Origin: Alistipes sp.
GTDB lineage: Bacteria; Bacteroidota; Bacteroidia; Bacteroidales; Rikenellaceae
Direction: 5' to 3'
Assembly (NCBI RefSeq): GCF_020026455.1
Contig: NZ_JAHHQJ010000006.1
Location: 1-64,000, forward strand
Length of the DNA stretch: 64,000 bases
The translations under genes and the position numbers were made by a program. The notes beneath the pieces were generated by a model. The model had not been told where the DNA came from. It ran no database searches and saw only the letters and a program-made list of their open reading frames with translations. Below, one piece after another: positions 16,302 through 25,779 of the stretch (position 1 is its first letter; the number at the start of each line of letters is the position of its first letter).

Positions 16302-18113
16302 ATGACCCCGTTACGCATTTCACTCGCAACTGCGGTGCTGCTTCTGCTTCCAATGGCAGTTCCGGCGCAGAACGGCAAGAAAATCTACGCCGACTACCAC
16401 GGCGTCCGCTACACGCGCGCCCACGACGGCAAATTAGGCCGCTGGGAGATGCACGCCGAAACCTCCCGGTCGAAAACCGGACGCAAGAGGCTCTGCTACA
16501 ACGCCGATTTCATGGACACAGAAGGGCGCCACGATATCGCCGCCGCGGCCTATCCGCAGGCAGGCATGCAGTCGAACCTCGACCCCGACTACATCGAATA
16601 CCAGATTCTCACGGCCAAGGCCGCCGGCATCGACGGATTCTTCATCGAATGGGGTTTCATGGACCATGAAAATGACAAACTGCTGAAAGCCATGCAGCCC
16701 ATGGCCGCGAAATACGGTTTCGAAATCGGCGTCAACTGGTGCGACGGCTGGCTCTACTACGACTGGATCACCCGCATGCATCCCGAAATCGACACCCGCG
16801 AAGCCAAGACCGAGCATTACGCCCGCTGCTATCAGTATCTGGTGGACAACGTGCTGTCGGGCCCGACAGCCCCGACCGTCAGTGGACATCCGGTCTTCTA
16901 CCTCTTCGGCCCGGGTGCCAAGCCCGCGGAATACGCCTATGCCGCCTCGAAAGTCCGCCTGCCCGAAGGCATGCCGCAGCCCGCCGTGTTGCGTCGTTGG
17001 GCCGAGTGGGGCACGCTCGAAGAGAACCGCTACGTCCCCGTGCGATGGAGCCCCGAGATCCAGTCCTGGAAAGAGTTGGGGATGATCCCCACGGCATGGC
17101 TGCCGGCCCGCGTGCGCCCGATGGATGCCACACACCCCCACTGGGACCACTACGCCCAACCGGATGACCTCATCGAATTCATGAAGCCGTTCCGCGACTC
17201 GGTGTGGATGAGCGCCAATCCGGCCTACACCGTCAAGTCGGGATTCGTCATGCCAGGCATGGACAACCGCGGCTGCGCCGGCTGGGGCGGACAGCATTTC
17301 TACTACATTCCACGGGACGAAGGTCGCACCTACGAACGCATGTGGGAGTTCAACATGGCCTCGCGCGACAGCCTCGACATGGTATTCATTGCCTCGTGGA
17401 GCGACTACACCGAAGGGCACGAGATCGAGCCCACGGTGGAGAACGGCGACCGCGAACTGCGCACGACGCTGCATTACGCCGCGCAGTTCAAGGAGATGCC
17501 GGAGGACGCCTCGGGTATAGCGCTTGCCGCCCGGCTCTTCGGCCTGCGCAAACGAAGCGAATACCTCGCTGCGGCACGCCGCAAGACGACCGAGGCCAAC
17601 ACCCGGATCGATGCCGCCGCCGCGGCGCTCGCCAAGGGAGCCTATGCCGAAGCCACGGAACAGCTCTCGGCGGTGGAAACGGCTGTCGACGCACTCGAAA
17701 AGACTCTCAAAAACCGCACACTGGATGTTCCGGAATCGGAACTGCGTTTCAGCAGCGACGCCGTGTATGGCGTCCGGTACGCTTCGCCCGAGCTGAAAGT
17801 CTACCTACCCGAGACGGCTATCCGCTCGCTGATCGCCGCGCGCACCCACATGGGATATGTCGAATTCGAATACTTCGACGACGCCCCGACGGGAGATTTC
17901 ATCTTCCTCTACTCACGCACCGAACGCCAGCCCAAGAACCTCTTCGCCACAGTTGCCAAATTCAAGACCGACGGTTCGGGCACATGGAAACGAGTGCGGG
18001 TCGAACTGGCCCCCGAAAACGTACTTTATGCCACGACGCCTGGCTTTACGCTGCTATTCAAAGGCAAACTAAAACTGCGCAACGTGAGCTTCCATTACAC
18101 CCTCAGCCGATGA
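16302..18113 (+). CDS. GH99/GH71-like glycoside hydrolase
   Basis: This 603-residue secreted enzyme has a signal peptide at 1-22 (ending VPAQ). The N-terminal two thirds fit the GH71/GH99-like barrel: KIYADYHGVRYTR, AAYPQAGMQSNLDPDYIEYQ, AAGIDGFFIEWGF (a Glu at the end of a strand) and VNWCDGWLYYDW. WNEF-type ends are less clear (EFNMASRDSLDMVFIASWSDY). The C-terminal third is a helical linker and a beta domain. GH99 enzymes cut alpha-mannosides internally, but related PUL members are uncharacterised. Its stop overlaps the GH31 start by 4 bp (ATGA). Confidence 0.65.
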   Translation: MTPLRISLATAVLLLLPMAVPAQNGKKIYADYHGVRYTRAHDGKLGRWEMHAETSRSKTGRKRLCYNADFMDTEGRHDIAAAAYPQAGMQSNLDPDYIEYQILTAKAAGIDGFFIEWGFMDHENDKLLKAMQPMAAKYGFEIGVNWCDGWLYYDWITRMHPEIDTREAKTEHYARCYQYLVDNVLSGPTAPTVSGHPVFYLFGPGAKPAEYAYAASKVRLPEGMPQPAVLRRWAEWGTLEENRYVPVRWSPEIQSWKELGMIPTAWLPARVRPMDATHPHWDHYAQPDDLIEFMKPFRDSVWMSANPAYTVKSGFVMPGMDNRGCAGWGGQHFYYIPRDEGRTYERMWEFNMASRDSLDMVFIASWSDYTEGHEIEPTVENGDRELRTTLHYAAQFKEMPEDASGIALAARLFGLRKRSEYLAAARRKTTEANTRIDAAAAALAKGAYAEATEQLSAVETAVDALEKTLKNRTLDVPESELRFSSDAVYGVRYASPELKVYLPETAIRSLIAARTHMGYVEFEYFDDAPTGDFIFLYSRTERQPKNLFATVAKFKTDGSGTWKRVRVELAPENVLYATTPGFTLLFKGKLKLRNVSFHYTLSR

Positions 18114-20470
18114 TGCGCCGTCTCACCACCCTGCTGCTGACCGCCGTCTGCGCCGCGTGCAGCGGCCCCTCGCGCGACGGCAATGCCTTCACGTTCGACG
18201 AGGCGGGTATGACCTACCGCGTCGAGTTCCGCACGGAAAACATCGTGCGCATCCTCGCCCGACCGGCCGGATCGCCCCTCGAGACGCGACGGCTGGTCGT
18301 AGATTCCCCGCCGGCAGCTCCCGTCGCGGTGCACCGCGAGGCCATCGATCACGGCCATGCATTCAGCACGCGGCAACTCCGGGTGGTCTTCGACCGCACG
18401 CGGGGTCTCTTCTCGTTCCGCGACGCCCGTACGGGAGTCCTGATACTCGAGGAGACCGCCCGTTCGCTCCGTCCCGACACCGTAGGCGGCGAGGCGTGCC
18501 ATGCCGTGACCCAGCAGTTCGCCGGAACCGACGACGAAGCGTTGTACGGACTGGGCCAATATCAGACGGGAATACTGAACTACAAACGCGACACGGTCTT
18601 GCTGTTGCAGGCCAATAAGGACATCGTCAACCCCTACCTGGTCTCCACGCGTGGCTTCGGCCTGCTGTGGGACAACTACTCGGCCTCGGAGTTTCGCGAC
18701 GGAGGCAACACGTTCGAATTCGCGTCGGAGGTGGGCGACGCCATCGACTATTGGTTCGTCTATGGGGGCGATCCCGCAGGATGCGTGCGCGGCTACCGCA
18801 CGCTGACAGGTGAGGCGTCAATGCTTCCGAAATGGGCCTTCGGATTCTGGCAGTCGCGCGAACGCTACAAGACCGCCGACGAACTGACCCGCGTGGTCAG
18901 CGAATACCGTCGCCGGCACATCCCGATCGACGTCATCGTACAGGACTGGGAGTACTGGGGCGAAAAACCCCGGTGGAATGCCCTCCAATGGGACTCCGTG
19001 CGCTACCCTAACCCCAAAGCCGCCATCGCCCGGCTGCACGAGGAGTACGGAGTGCGGCTGCTGGTGTCGGTCTGGCCGGGATTCGGTCCCGAAACTGCCG
19101 TATTCCGCGATCTGGAGGCTGCCGGAGCATTGTTCAACGAACGGACGTGGGCCGGGTACAAGGTCTTCGACGCCTACAACCCCGCAGCACGCGACATCTT
19201 CTGGCGCCACTTCCGCACGGGACTCTTCGACACCGGCATCGACGGCTGGTGGATGGACGCCACCGAACCCTCGTTCCGCGAGGGATTCACCCAGCGCAAA
19301 CAGGAGGCCCGGACCAAATCGGCCGGGAAGACCCATTGGGGTGCTTTTCACCGCTATCTGAACACCTATTCGCTGGTGTGGACGGGAGACCTCTACGGCC
19401 GCCTGCGCGCTGCGGCTCCCGAACGGCGTCCGCTACTCTTCACCCGCTCGGCATTCGCCGGGCAGCAACGTTATGGAACGGCCGTGTGGTCGGGCGACAT
19501 CATCGCCTCGTGGGAAACAATGAAACGCCAGCTGGCCGCGGGTGTCAACCTCGCAGCGTCGGGATTCCCCTACTGGACCTTCGACACAGGCGGATTCTAC
19601 GTCACCGACAACGGCGGCATCTACCCCCGCGGACTGGCTGACCCAGCCTACAAGGAGCTCTACGCCCGGTGGTTCCAGTTCGGGGCCTTCCTGCCGATCT
19701 TCCGTGCCCACGGGACCAACGTTCCGCGCGAGGTGTGGCAGTTCGGCGACGAAGGCAGCATCTGGTACCGCAACCAGATCGAATACATCAACCTGCGCTA
19801 CCGACTGACGCCCTACATCTACTCCACGGCTTACGATGTCGCCACGAACGGCTGTTCGTTCATCGCAGCCGCAGGCATGTCTTTCCCCGAAGACCGCACC
19901 GTCGCGGCCTACGAAGAAGCCTATCTGTTCGGTCCCGCACTGCTCGTGCGCCCAGTCTTTGAGCCGATGTCCGCCGGGGCCCGGACCCAGTCGGTCGCAA
20001 CGCTGCTGCCGCGCCACGACGGCACATGGTGGTACGACTTCTTCACGGGCGAGGCTTTCCGCGGCGGGAAACATGTCACCCGGACGTGCAGCCTCACGGA
20101 ACTTCCGATCTATGCCCGGGGCGGCTCGATCGTGCCAATGGGCGTGGTGAAGGAGTCGGTTATGGCCGGTCCCGACCGGGAGCTCGAAATCTGTATCTAT
20201 ACCGGGGCCGACGCCCGCTTCACACTCTACGACGACACCGGAGACGGTTACGGCTACGAGCAGGGCGAATACGCCCGCTGCACCCTCCACTGGTCCGAGA
20301 CGGATGCTGCGCTGCGCATCTCCACACGTGAAGGCTCCTACCCCGGCATGGCGCAGGAGCAGAGGCTCCGCATCCGGGTCTTCCGCCCCGGAGCAAAACC
20401 CGCAGAACAGACAGCCCGCTACACGGGCGAACCCCTCGAATGCAAATTCCAATCAACCGAAAACCGATGA
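18110..20470 (+). CDS. GH31 family alpha-glycosidase, lipoprotein
   Basis: This 786-residue enzyme starts at the ATGA overlap with the preceding gene; the frame is open upstream but only as a shadow of that gene. The lipoprotein signal ends CAAC (Cys 17). GH31 marks are FWQSRERYKTADEL at about 246, IVQDWEYWG, the nucleophile D383 in WWMDATEP, the acid/base D463 in SGDI, and FPYWTFDTGGFY. The family removes alpha-linked glucose or xylose. The adjacent xylose operon and the shared motif GTTAGCGTA favour alpha-xylosidase activity, but this is inference. Confidence 0.9.
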   Translation: MMRRLTTLLLTAVCAACSGPSRDGNAFTFDEAGMTYRVEFRTENIVRILARPAGSPLETRRLVVDSPPAAPVAVHREAIDHGHAFSTRQLRVVFDRTRGLFSFRDARTGVLILEETARSLRPDTVGGEACHAVTQQFAGTDDEALYGLGQYQTGILNYKRDTVLLLQANKDIVNPYLVSTRGFGLLWDNYSASEFRDGGNTFEFASEVGDAIDYWFVYGGDPAGCVRGYRTLTGEASMLPKWAFGFWQSRERYKTADELTRVVSEYRRRHIPIDVIVQDWEYWGEKPRWNALQWDSVRYPNPKAAIARLHEEYGVRLLVSVWPGFGPETAVFRDLEAAGALFNERTWAGYKVFDAYNPAARDIFWRHFRTGLFDTGIDGWWMDATEPSFREGFTQRKQEARTKSAGKTHWGAFHRYLNTYSLVWTGDLYGRLRAAAPERRPLLFTRSAFAGQQRYGTAVWSGDIIASWETMKRQLAAGVNLAASGFPYWTFDTGGFYVTDNGGIYPRGLADPAYKELYARWFQFGAFLPIFRAHGTNVPREVWQFGDEGSIWYRNQIEYINLRYRLTPYIYSTAYDVATNGCSFIAAAGMSFPEDRTVAAYEEAYLFGPALLVRPVFEPMSAGARTQSVATLLPRHDGTWWYDFFTGEAFRGGKHVTRTCSLTELPIYARGGSIVPMGVVKESVMAGPDRELEICIYTGADARFTLYDDTGDGYGYEQGEYARCTLHWSETDAALRISTREGSYPGMAQEQRLRIRVFRPGAKPAEQTARYTGEPLECKFQSTENR

Positions 20471-23106
20471 AACACATCCGAATCATTCTCAGCCTGACGC
20501 TGTTTCTGACCGCCGCTTCGGTCGCGGCACGGGTCAAATACACGATCAACGACGCCTGGCGCTTCACGCAAGGATCACCCTACAACGCCTTCCAACCCAC
20601 GGTCGACGATTCGGCGTGGGAGGTGGTGAATATACCCCACACGTGGAACGCCGAGGACGCCACAGACGATGTTCCGGGATTCTACCGTGGCCCGGCGTGG
20701 TACCGGAAACGAATTGTCCTCCCGGACGGCGCCACCGACAAACAGGTCTACCTCTGCTTCGAAGGGGCCAATCAGGTCGTGCGGCTCTACGTCAACGGCC
20801 ACTACGTAGGGAAGCACACGGGCGGCTACACGCGCTTCGTGTTCGACATCACGAAATATATCGTCCCGGGCTGCGAAAACCTCTTTGCCATCGAGGTGGA
20901 CAACGCCCACAACCCCGATATCCCGCCCCTGTCTGCCGACTTCACCTTCTTTGGCGGCATCTACCGCGACGTGAGCCTGCTTCTGACTGACAAGGTGCAC
21001 GTGGCGCCAACCGACTTCGGGTCGCCGGGTGTCTACCTCTCGACCCCCAAAGTCTCGGCCGAACAAGCCACGGTCGAGGTGCGGACATTGGTGGCCAACG
21101 ACGGCCTGGAAACCGTCCGGGTGCGCATCAAGCACCGCATCGTCAGCCCCGACGGCCACGAGGTCGCCCACACGGAGGACATGGCGGAAATCGCTGCCGG
21201 AAGCAGCTCCGAACAGTTCCGCCGTGACATCACGATCGCCTCGCCCCGGCTGTGGGACATCGACGATCCAAAGCTCTACCGCGTGCTGACGCGCATCGAG
21301 ACCGAGGACGGGCGCATACTGGACGAGGTTTCCAACCCACTGGGCCTGCGGTGGTTCTCGTTCGATCCAGACAAGGGATTCTCGCTCAACGGCCGACCAC
21401 GCAAACTCGTCGGCACATGCCGCCACCAAGACTATCTGGGGCGCGGATGGGCGCTGCCCGACGAGATGCACGAACGCGACATACGTCTCATCAAGGAGAT
21501 GGGCGGCAACTTTCTGCGCGTGTCGCATTACCCTCAGGACCCCGTGGTGATGGAGATGTGCGACCGACTGGGCATCATCACCTCGGTCGAAATTCCGGTG
21601 GTCAACGCCGTCACCGAGAGCAAGGAGTTTCTCGAAAACTCGGTACAGATGGTCCGCGAGATGATCCGTCAGGACTTCAACCATCCCTCGGTGATGATCT
21701 GGGCCTACATGAACGAAACGCTGCTGCGCCCGCCCTACACTGATGAAGCTCGCACGCAGGAGTATTACGAGGCTATCGAACACGTGGCCCGCACGCTGGA
21801 GGAGACCATACGCCACGAGGATCCCTCGCGCTACACGATGATAGCCTTCCACAACGCCCCGGAGCGGTACGCCGCTGCCCACCTGACGCAAATTCCGATG
21901 ATCCAGGGCTGGAACCTCTACCAGGGGTGGTATGAAAAGGACATCACGAGATTCGAACGTATCCTCGACCGGCTCCATGCGCAGTATCCGAACAAAGTGC
22001 TCCTCGTAACCGAATACGGCGCCGACGTCGATCCGCGCCTGCACTCGTTTTCGCCCGAACAGTTCGACTTCTCACAGGAGTATGGACTGCTCTACAACCG
22101 CCATTATCTGGAACAGATAAACAAACGTCCCTTCATCGCGGGGTCGTCGCTCTGGAACCTCAACGCCTTCTACTCCGAGCCGCGCGCCGATGTCGTGCCC
22201 CACGTCAACAACAAGGGCATCACGGGCCTCGATCGCGAGCTGAAAGACACCTATCTTTTCTACAAGACCGTACTCAACCGCACCCCGCAGCTCATCATCG
22301 GCAACCGCGAGTGGCGAAACCGCAGCGGCGCAGACGACGGCACGGGCCGCTGCACACAGCCCGTTCCGGTCTTCTGCAACCAACCGTCGGTGACCCTCAC
22401 ACTCAACGGCCGCAAGATCGGCACCAAGCGTCCGGAGCAAGGTGTGGCGATGTTCAACGTGCCGTTCACCGACGGCGAGAACCGCCTCGTAGCCCGGGCC
22501 GGAGCGCTCACCGACGTCCTGACCATCGGATTCCGACTGGCGCAGGCGTCGCCCGAACGATTCACCCAACTGAACGTCATGCTCGGCTCGCCGCGCTATT
22601 TCGACGACCGCGAAGCGGGTCTGGCGTGGATTCCCGAACAGCCCTACACCCCGGGCGGGTGGGGATATGTCGGCGGCGAAGTGTTGCGGCGCTCCAAAGC
22701 CGGATGGCTCGGCAGCGCATTCGACATCCTCGGCACGAAGAATGACCCCGTGTTCCAGACCCAGCGCGTCGGCATCGAATCGTTCCGCGCCGACGTGCCC
22801 GACGGCACCTACTCGGTCTACCTCTACTGGGCCGAACTCGAAGCCGTCCGGCAACGCGAAGCTCTGGCCTACAATCTCGGGGCCGACGGCGCCCAGCAAC
22901 AGTACACGGAACGCCGCTTCGACGTCACGGTGAACGGCCGAAAAGTGCTCGAAAACTTCTCGATCGCCGCCGAAGCCGGCTTCTCGCGGGCGATGGTCCG
23001 CAAAGTGGAGGTTATCGTGTGCGACGGCCAGGGCCTGAGCGTCGATTTCGGACGCATCGAGGGCGAACCCGTACTGAACGCCATCCGCATCTACCGCAAG
23101 TACTGA
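20467..23106 (+). CDS. GH2 family beta-glycosidase with malectin-like C-terminus
   Basis: The protein has 879 residues, started at MKHIRIILSL, whose ATG overlaps the GH31 stop (ATGA). A signal peptide is followed by a sugar-binding jelly roll (WRFTQGSPYN ... FYRGPAWYRK), an Ig-like domain and a TIM barrel with acid/base E417 (AYMNETL) and nucleophile E516 (VTEYGAD). A further beta domain comes next, then a C-terminal malectin-like module (GIESFRADVPDGTYSVYLYW ... AIRIYRKY). It is probably a periplasmic or surface beta-galactosidase-type enzyme; the exact sugar cannot be deduced. Confidence 0.9.
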   Translation: MKHIRIILSLTLFLTAASVAARVKYTINDAWRFTQGSPYNAFQPTVDDSAWEVVNIPHTWNAEDATDDVPGFYRGPAWYRKRIVLPDGATDKQVYLCFEGANQVVRLYVNGHYVGKHTGGYTRFVFDITKYIVPGCENLFAIEVDNAHNPDIPPLSADFTFFGGIYRDVSLLLTDKVHVAPTDFGSPGVYLSTPKVSAEQATVEVRTLVANDGLETVRVRIKHRIVSPDGHEVAHTEDMAEIAAGSSSEQFRRDITIASPRLWDIDDPKLYRVLTRIETEDGRILDEVSNPLGLRWFSFDPDKGFSLNGRPRKLVGTCRHQDYLGRGWALPDEMHERDIRLIKEMGGNFLRVSHYPQDPVVMEMCDRLGIITSVEIPVVNAVTESKEFLENSVQMVREMIRQDFNHPSVMIWAYMNETLLRPPYTDEARTQEYYEAIEHVARTLEETIRHEDPSRYTMIAFHNAPERYAAAHLTQIPMIQGWNLYQGWYEKDITRFERILDRLHAQYPNKVLLVTEYGADVDPRLHSFSPEQFDFSQEYGLLYNRHYLEQINKRPFIAGSSLWNLNAFYSEPRADVVPHVNNKGITGLDRELKDTYLFYKTVLNRTPQLIIGNREWRNRSGADDGTGRCTQPVPVFCNQPSVTLTLNGRKIGTKRPEQGVAMFNVPFTDGENRLVARAGALTDVLTIGFRLAQASPERFTQLNVMLGSPRYFDDREAGLAWIPEQPYTPGGWGYVGGEVLRRSKAGWLGSAFDILGTKNDPVFQTQRVGIESFRADVPDGTYSVYLYWAELEAVRQREALAYNLGADGAQQQYTERRFDVTVNGRKVLENFSIAAEAGFSRAMVRKVEVIVCDGQGLSVDFGRIEGEPVLNAIRIYRKY

Positions 23107-23111
23107 CGCCC

Positions 23112-23999
23112 ATGAAACGCACTCTCCTGCTGGCACTGGCCCTGTGTCTCGCCACCGCAGCCTGCGCCCATCCCGACACGGTCTACGTAGCCCACGGAGC
23201 CGCACACACCCCGCGCGTCAAACTCGCGAACGGAGATGCCGTAGAACCCCGCTCCATGCCGGGCGATACGCTCACTACCGACGGCGTTTGCTTCGTGCGG
23301 CTGCCGCGCCTGCGGCTCGTACTCTGCATCGGGCAATCGAACATGGCGGGCCGGGGGTCGATGGATGCCGAGGCCGCCGCCACGCTCCACGGAGTCTATC
23401 TCTTCAACGACTCCGCCCGCTTCGAACGCGCCGCGGAGCCGATGAACCGCTACTCCACCATCCGCAAGGAACTCGGCATGCAGCGTATCGGCCCCGTCGG
23501 GAGCTTCGCTGCTCGCTATGCAAAGGCCACGGACGCCCCGGTGGGCGTCGTGGTCAACGCCCGCGGCGGCTCGTCGATCGACAAGTGGCTGCCCGGCTCC
23601 GACACGAACTATCTGGCCAAAGCCGTCGAACGCATCCGCGCCGCAGGCGACTGGGGCGACGTCGTGGCCGTACTGTGGCATCAGGGCGAGGCCGACTCGG
23701 CACACCCCGAACGTTATGGAGCCAAGTTCTGCCGCCTCGTCACAATCCTGCGCACGGAGCTCGACAACCCCTCGCTACCGGTGATCTTCGGCGAGATCGC
23801 CCACTGGAACTGGACGAACCGCGCCGCGGGAACGGCTCCCTTCAACGCCATGCTCCGCAGCCTGCGCATCCCGCACACAGCATGCGTATCAACCGAAGGA
23901 CTTGCGCCGATGAAGGACGAAACAGACCCGCACTTCTCGGCCGCCAGCCAGCGCGAACTGGGACGCCGCTACGCCGAGGCTCTGCTGAAAATCCGATAA
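23112..23999 (+). CDS. SASA-family (sialate O-acetylesterase-type) carbohydrate esterase
   Basis: This 295-residue SGNH-fold esterase has a lipoprotein-like signal ending TAAC (Cys 18). The nucleophile is S76 in the block CIGQSNMAGRG. A second block is VVNARGGSSIDKW, a third is LWHQGEADS, and a C-terminal DPHFS provides the Asp/His pair. Members remove acetyl groups from sugars, including sialic acid and plant-wall sugars. The gene lies 5 bp after GH2 in the PUL, so acetylated substrate is likely. Confidence 0.85.
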   Translation: MKRTLLLALALCLATAACAHPDTVYVAHGAAHTPRVKLANGDAVEPRSMPGDTLTTDGVCFVRLPRLRLVLCIGQSNMAGRGSMDAEAAATLHGVYLFNDSARFERAAEPMNRYSTIRKELGMQRIGPVGSFAARYAKATDAPVGVVVNARGGSSIDKWLPGSDTNYLAKAVERIRAAGDWGDVVAVLWHQGEADSAHPERYGAKFCRLVTILRTELDNPSLPVIFGEIAHWNWTNRAAGTAPFNAMLRSLRIPHTACVSTEGLAPMKDETDPHFSAASQRELGRRYAEALLKIR

Positions 24000-24024
24000 A
24001 CCAATATCCTAACCTACACTTGCA

Positions 24025-25554
24025 ATGAACAGAATTTTCAGAATCTTCCTTTTCGCGGCCGGAAGCCTCGCGGCGGCCGCATCCTGCACCGACGACACAA
24101 CCGGAGACAAATCATCCGGAAAGCCCGATCACGACGACCAACCCGAATACAGCTACACGACGGTCGAATATCGCAAGATCCAGAGCGGCAGTTTCAAGCC
24201 ATGGACCACGGCTGACGCCACGGAGACCCGCACGGTCAAAGGCATGAACTGGTTCTCGCCGGTGGACGGGCACGTCGAAACGGCATGGGGCGGGCGTCTC
24301 GACTACGACGAACCCGTCTCCATAACAGGCTCCGAGGGCTATTTTCGCGTGGGCAAGGCCGGCGGCCGCTGGTATTTCCTCGATCCGGACGGTGGAGCCG
24401 TCATCCTGCACGGCACGCAGCACGTGCGCCCCGACACCTCGGCCGAGCATGCGGCGGCATTCGGCAGCAAATTCGGCAGCAATGCCAAATGGAGCGCTGA
24501 GACGGGCGCAATGCTCGCCTCCTACGGTTTCAACTATATCTCCTACGGCTCGAACCGTATCGAACGCTTCCCGGACGACATGCGCGAAAACCTGCTCAAC
24601 CCCGGCCAGCGCAAGATGGCCTATGCCGAAAACCTCTACCTGCTGCGCACCTTCATGTGGGACATGAGCGCCAACCTGGGCTACGCCTTCGAGGACGGCA
24701 CCTACAATCGCCTCGTGCTGGCGTTCGAACCCACATTTCAGGACTACGTCGAGAACGTCGCCCGCGAGAAATGCGCCCTGTTTGCCGGAGACAAACACTT
24801 CGTGGGCTACTACCTCGACAACGAGCTGCCTTTCGTGGCCTACGAGAATGCCAACGCGGTGAAAGGTGTCGAGCTGAAGCACTTTCTCGCCCTGCCCGAC
24901 AGGTACAAAGGCGCTCGAGACTTCGCCAAAACCTTCATGGCACAGGAGGGTATCGCCTCGGCGGAGGCCATCACCGAGGCTGACCGCGAGAAATTCCGCT
25001 CGGCCGTCGCCGACCACTACTTCAAGATCACGAGCCAGGCCGTCCGCAAGGCCGATCCTCAGCATCTGATCCTTGGCTCACGCCTCCACGACTGGAGCAA
25101 GTACACGCAGGGAATCGTCGAAGCCTGCGCCCGCTACTGCGACGTGGTGTCGGTCAACTATTACGCCCGCTGGCAGCCCGAACCCGACTTCATGGCCAAC
25201 CTCGCCGTGTGGTGCGCCAACAAGCCCTTCATCATCACGGAGTTCTATGTCAAAGGCGCCGATGCCAACTACAAGGGTCACACCTACACGAACACCAACG
25301 GAGGCGGATGGCTCGTGCGCACGCAGAGAAATCGCGGGGAGTTCTACCAGAACTTCTGCCTGCGGCTGCTCGAAACGCGCAACTGCGCCGGATGGATGCA
25401 CTTCGAATACAACGACGGCTACGGCGGCTCGACGGATTCGAACAAGGGTCTCGTGTCGGTGGAGTACACCCCCTATGCCGACTACCTGAACCTGGCCCGG
25501 GAACTTCACACGAACCTCTACCCGCTGGCCTCCTACTACGACGCGGAACGCTGA
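24025..25554 (+). CDS. GH50-like (clan GH-A) glycoside hydrolase
   Basis: This 509-residue lipoprotein has its signal ending AAASC (Cys 21). A beta-rich N-terminus (EGYFRVGKAGGRWYFLDPDG) leads into a TIM barrel. Likely acid/base is E267 in YYLDNELPF and likely nucleophile E406 in FIITEFYVK, with the intervening VVSVNYYARWQPE. This arrangement resembles GH50 beta-agarase-like proteins, though gut relatives act on other beta-galactans or are untested. It is the last PUL gene, 25 bp after the esterase gene and followed by a hairpin. Confidence 0.65.
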   Translation: MNRIFRIFLFAAGSLAAAASCTDDTTGDKSSGKPDHDDQPEYSYTTVEYRKIQSGSFKPWTTADATETRTVKGMNWFSPVDGHVETAWGGRLDYDEPVSITGSEGYFRVGKAGGRWYFLDPDGGAVILHGTQHVRPDTSAEHAAAFGSKFGSNAKWSAETGAMLASYGFNYISYGSNRIERFPDDMRENLLNPGQRKMAYAENLYLLRTFMWDMSANLGYAFEDGTYNRLVLAFEPTFQDYVENVAREKCALFAGDKHFVGYYLDNELPFVAYENANAVKGVELKHFLALPDRYKGARDFAKTFMAQEGIASAEAITEADREKFRSAVADHYFKITSQAVRKADPQHLILGSRLHDWSKYTQGIVEACARYCDVVSVNYYARWQPEPDFMANLAVWCANKPFIITEFYVKGADANYKGHTYTNTNGGGWLVRTQRNRGEFYQNFCLRLLETRNCAGWMHFEYNDGYGGSTDSNKGLVSVEYTPYADYLNLARELHTNLYPLASYYDAER

Positions 25555-25585
25555 TTCATGCCCGGGGTGCAAACGCATGCGCCGG

Positions 25586-25619
25586 CCGGAATTTCGCGGC
25601 CCGATACGCGGGATTCCGG
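25586..25619 (+). terminator. Hairpin at the end of the PUL
   Basis: CCGGAATTTCGCG (25586-25598) and CGCGGGATTCCGG (25607-25619) form a 13-bp stem with two mismatches. It lacks a strong T-tract, and its right arm abuts motif site B. Confidence 0.45.
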
Positions 25620-25724
25620 TTAGCGTAATTCCGGACCTAACACTACTGCCCCGCAATCGCCCCTCAGCTCCTCTGACAGGCACTTTGCAGCGGTATGGTT
25701 AGCGTACAAAAGACAATAAGTTTG
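25619..25724 (+). promoter_or_regulatory. xyl operon promoter with two GTTAGCGTA sites
   Basis: GTTAGCGTA occurs at 25619-25627 and 25698-25706. The second overlaps the -33 side of a promoter whose -7 box is TAAGTTTG at 25717-25724. The first is followed by CTAAC at about 25637-25641, giving an inverted GTTAG/CTAAC pair. The regulator gene starts 55 bp downstream, so autoregulation is plausible. Confidence 0.5.
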
Positions 25725-25779
25725 GATTTACCTTTCCGAATGGATAATTTTACCATTGTAACCTAAACCTGCGACCATC

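Noticed and set aside
17204..18109. 302-codon upstream extension of the GH31 frame
   Set aside because: It overlaps the GH99-like gene out of frame. The lipoprotein signal begins exactly at the ATGA overlap (18110).
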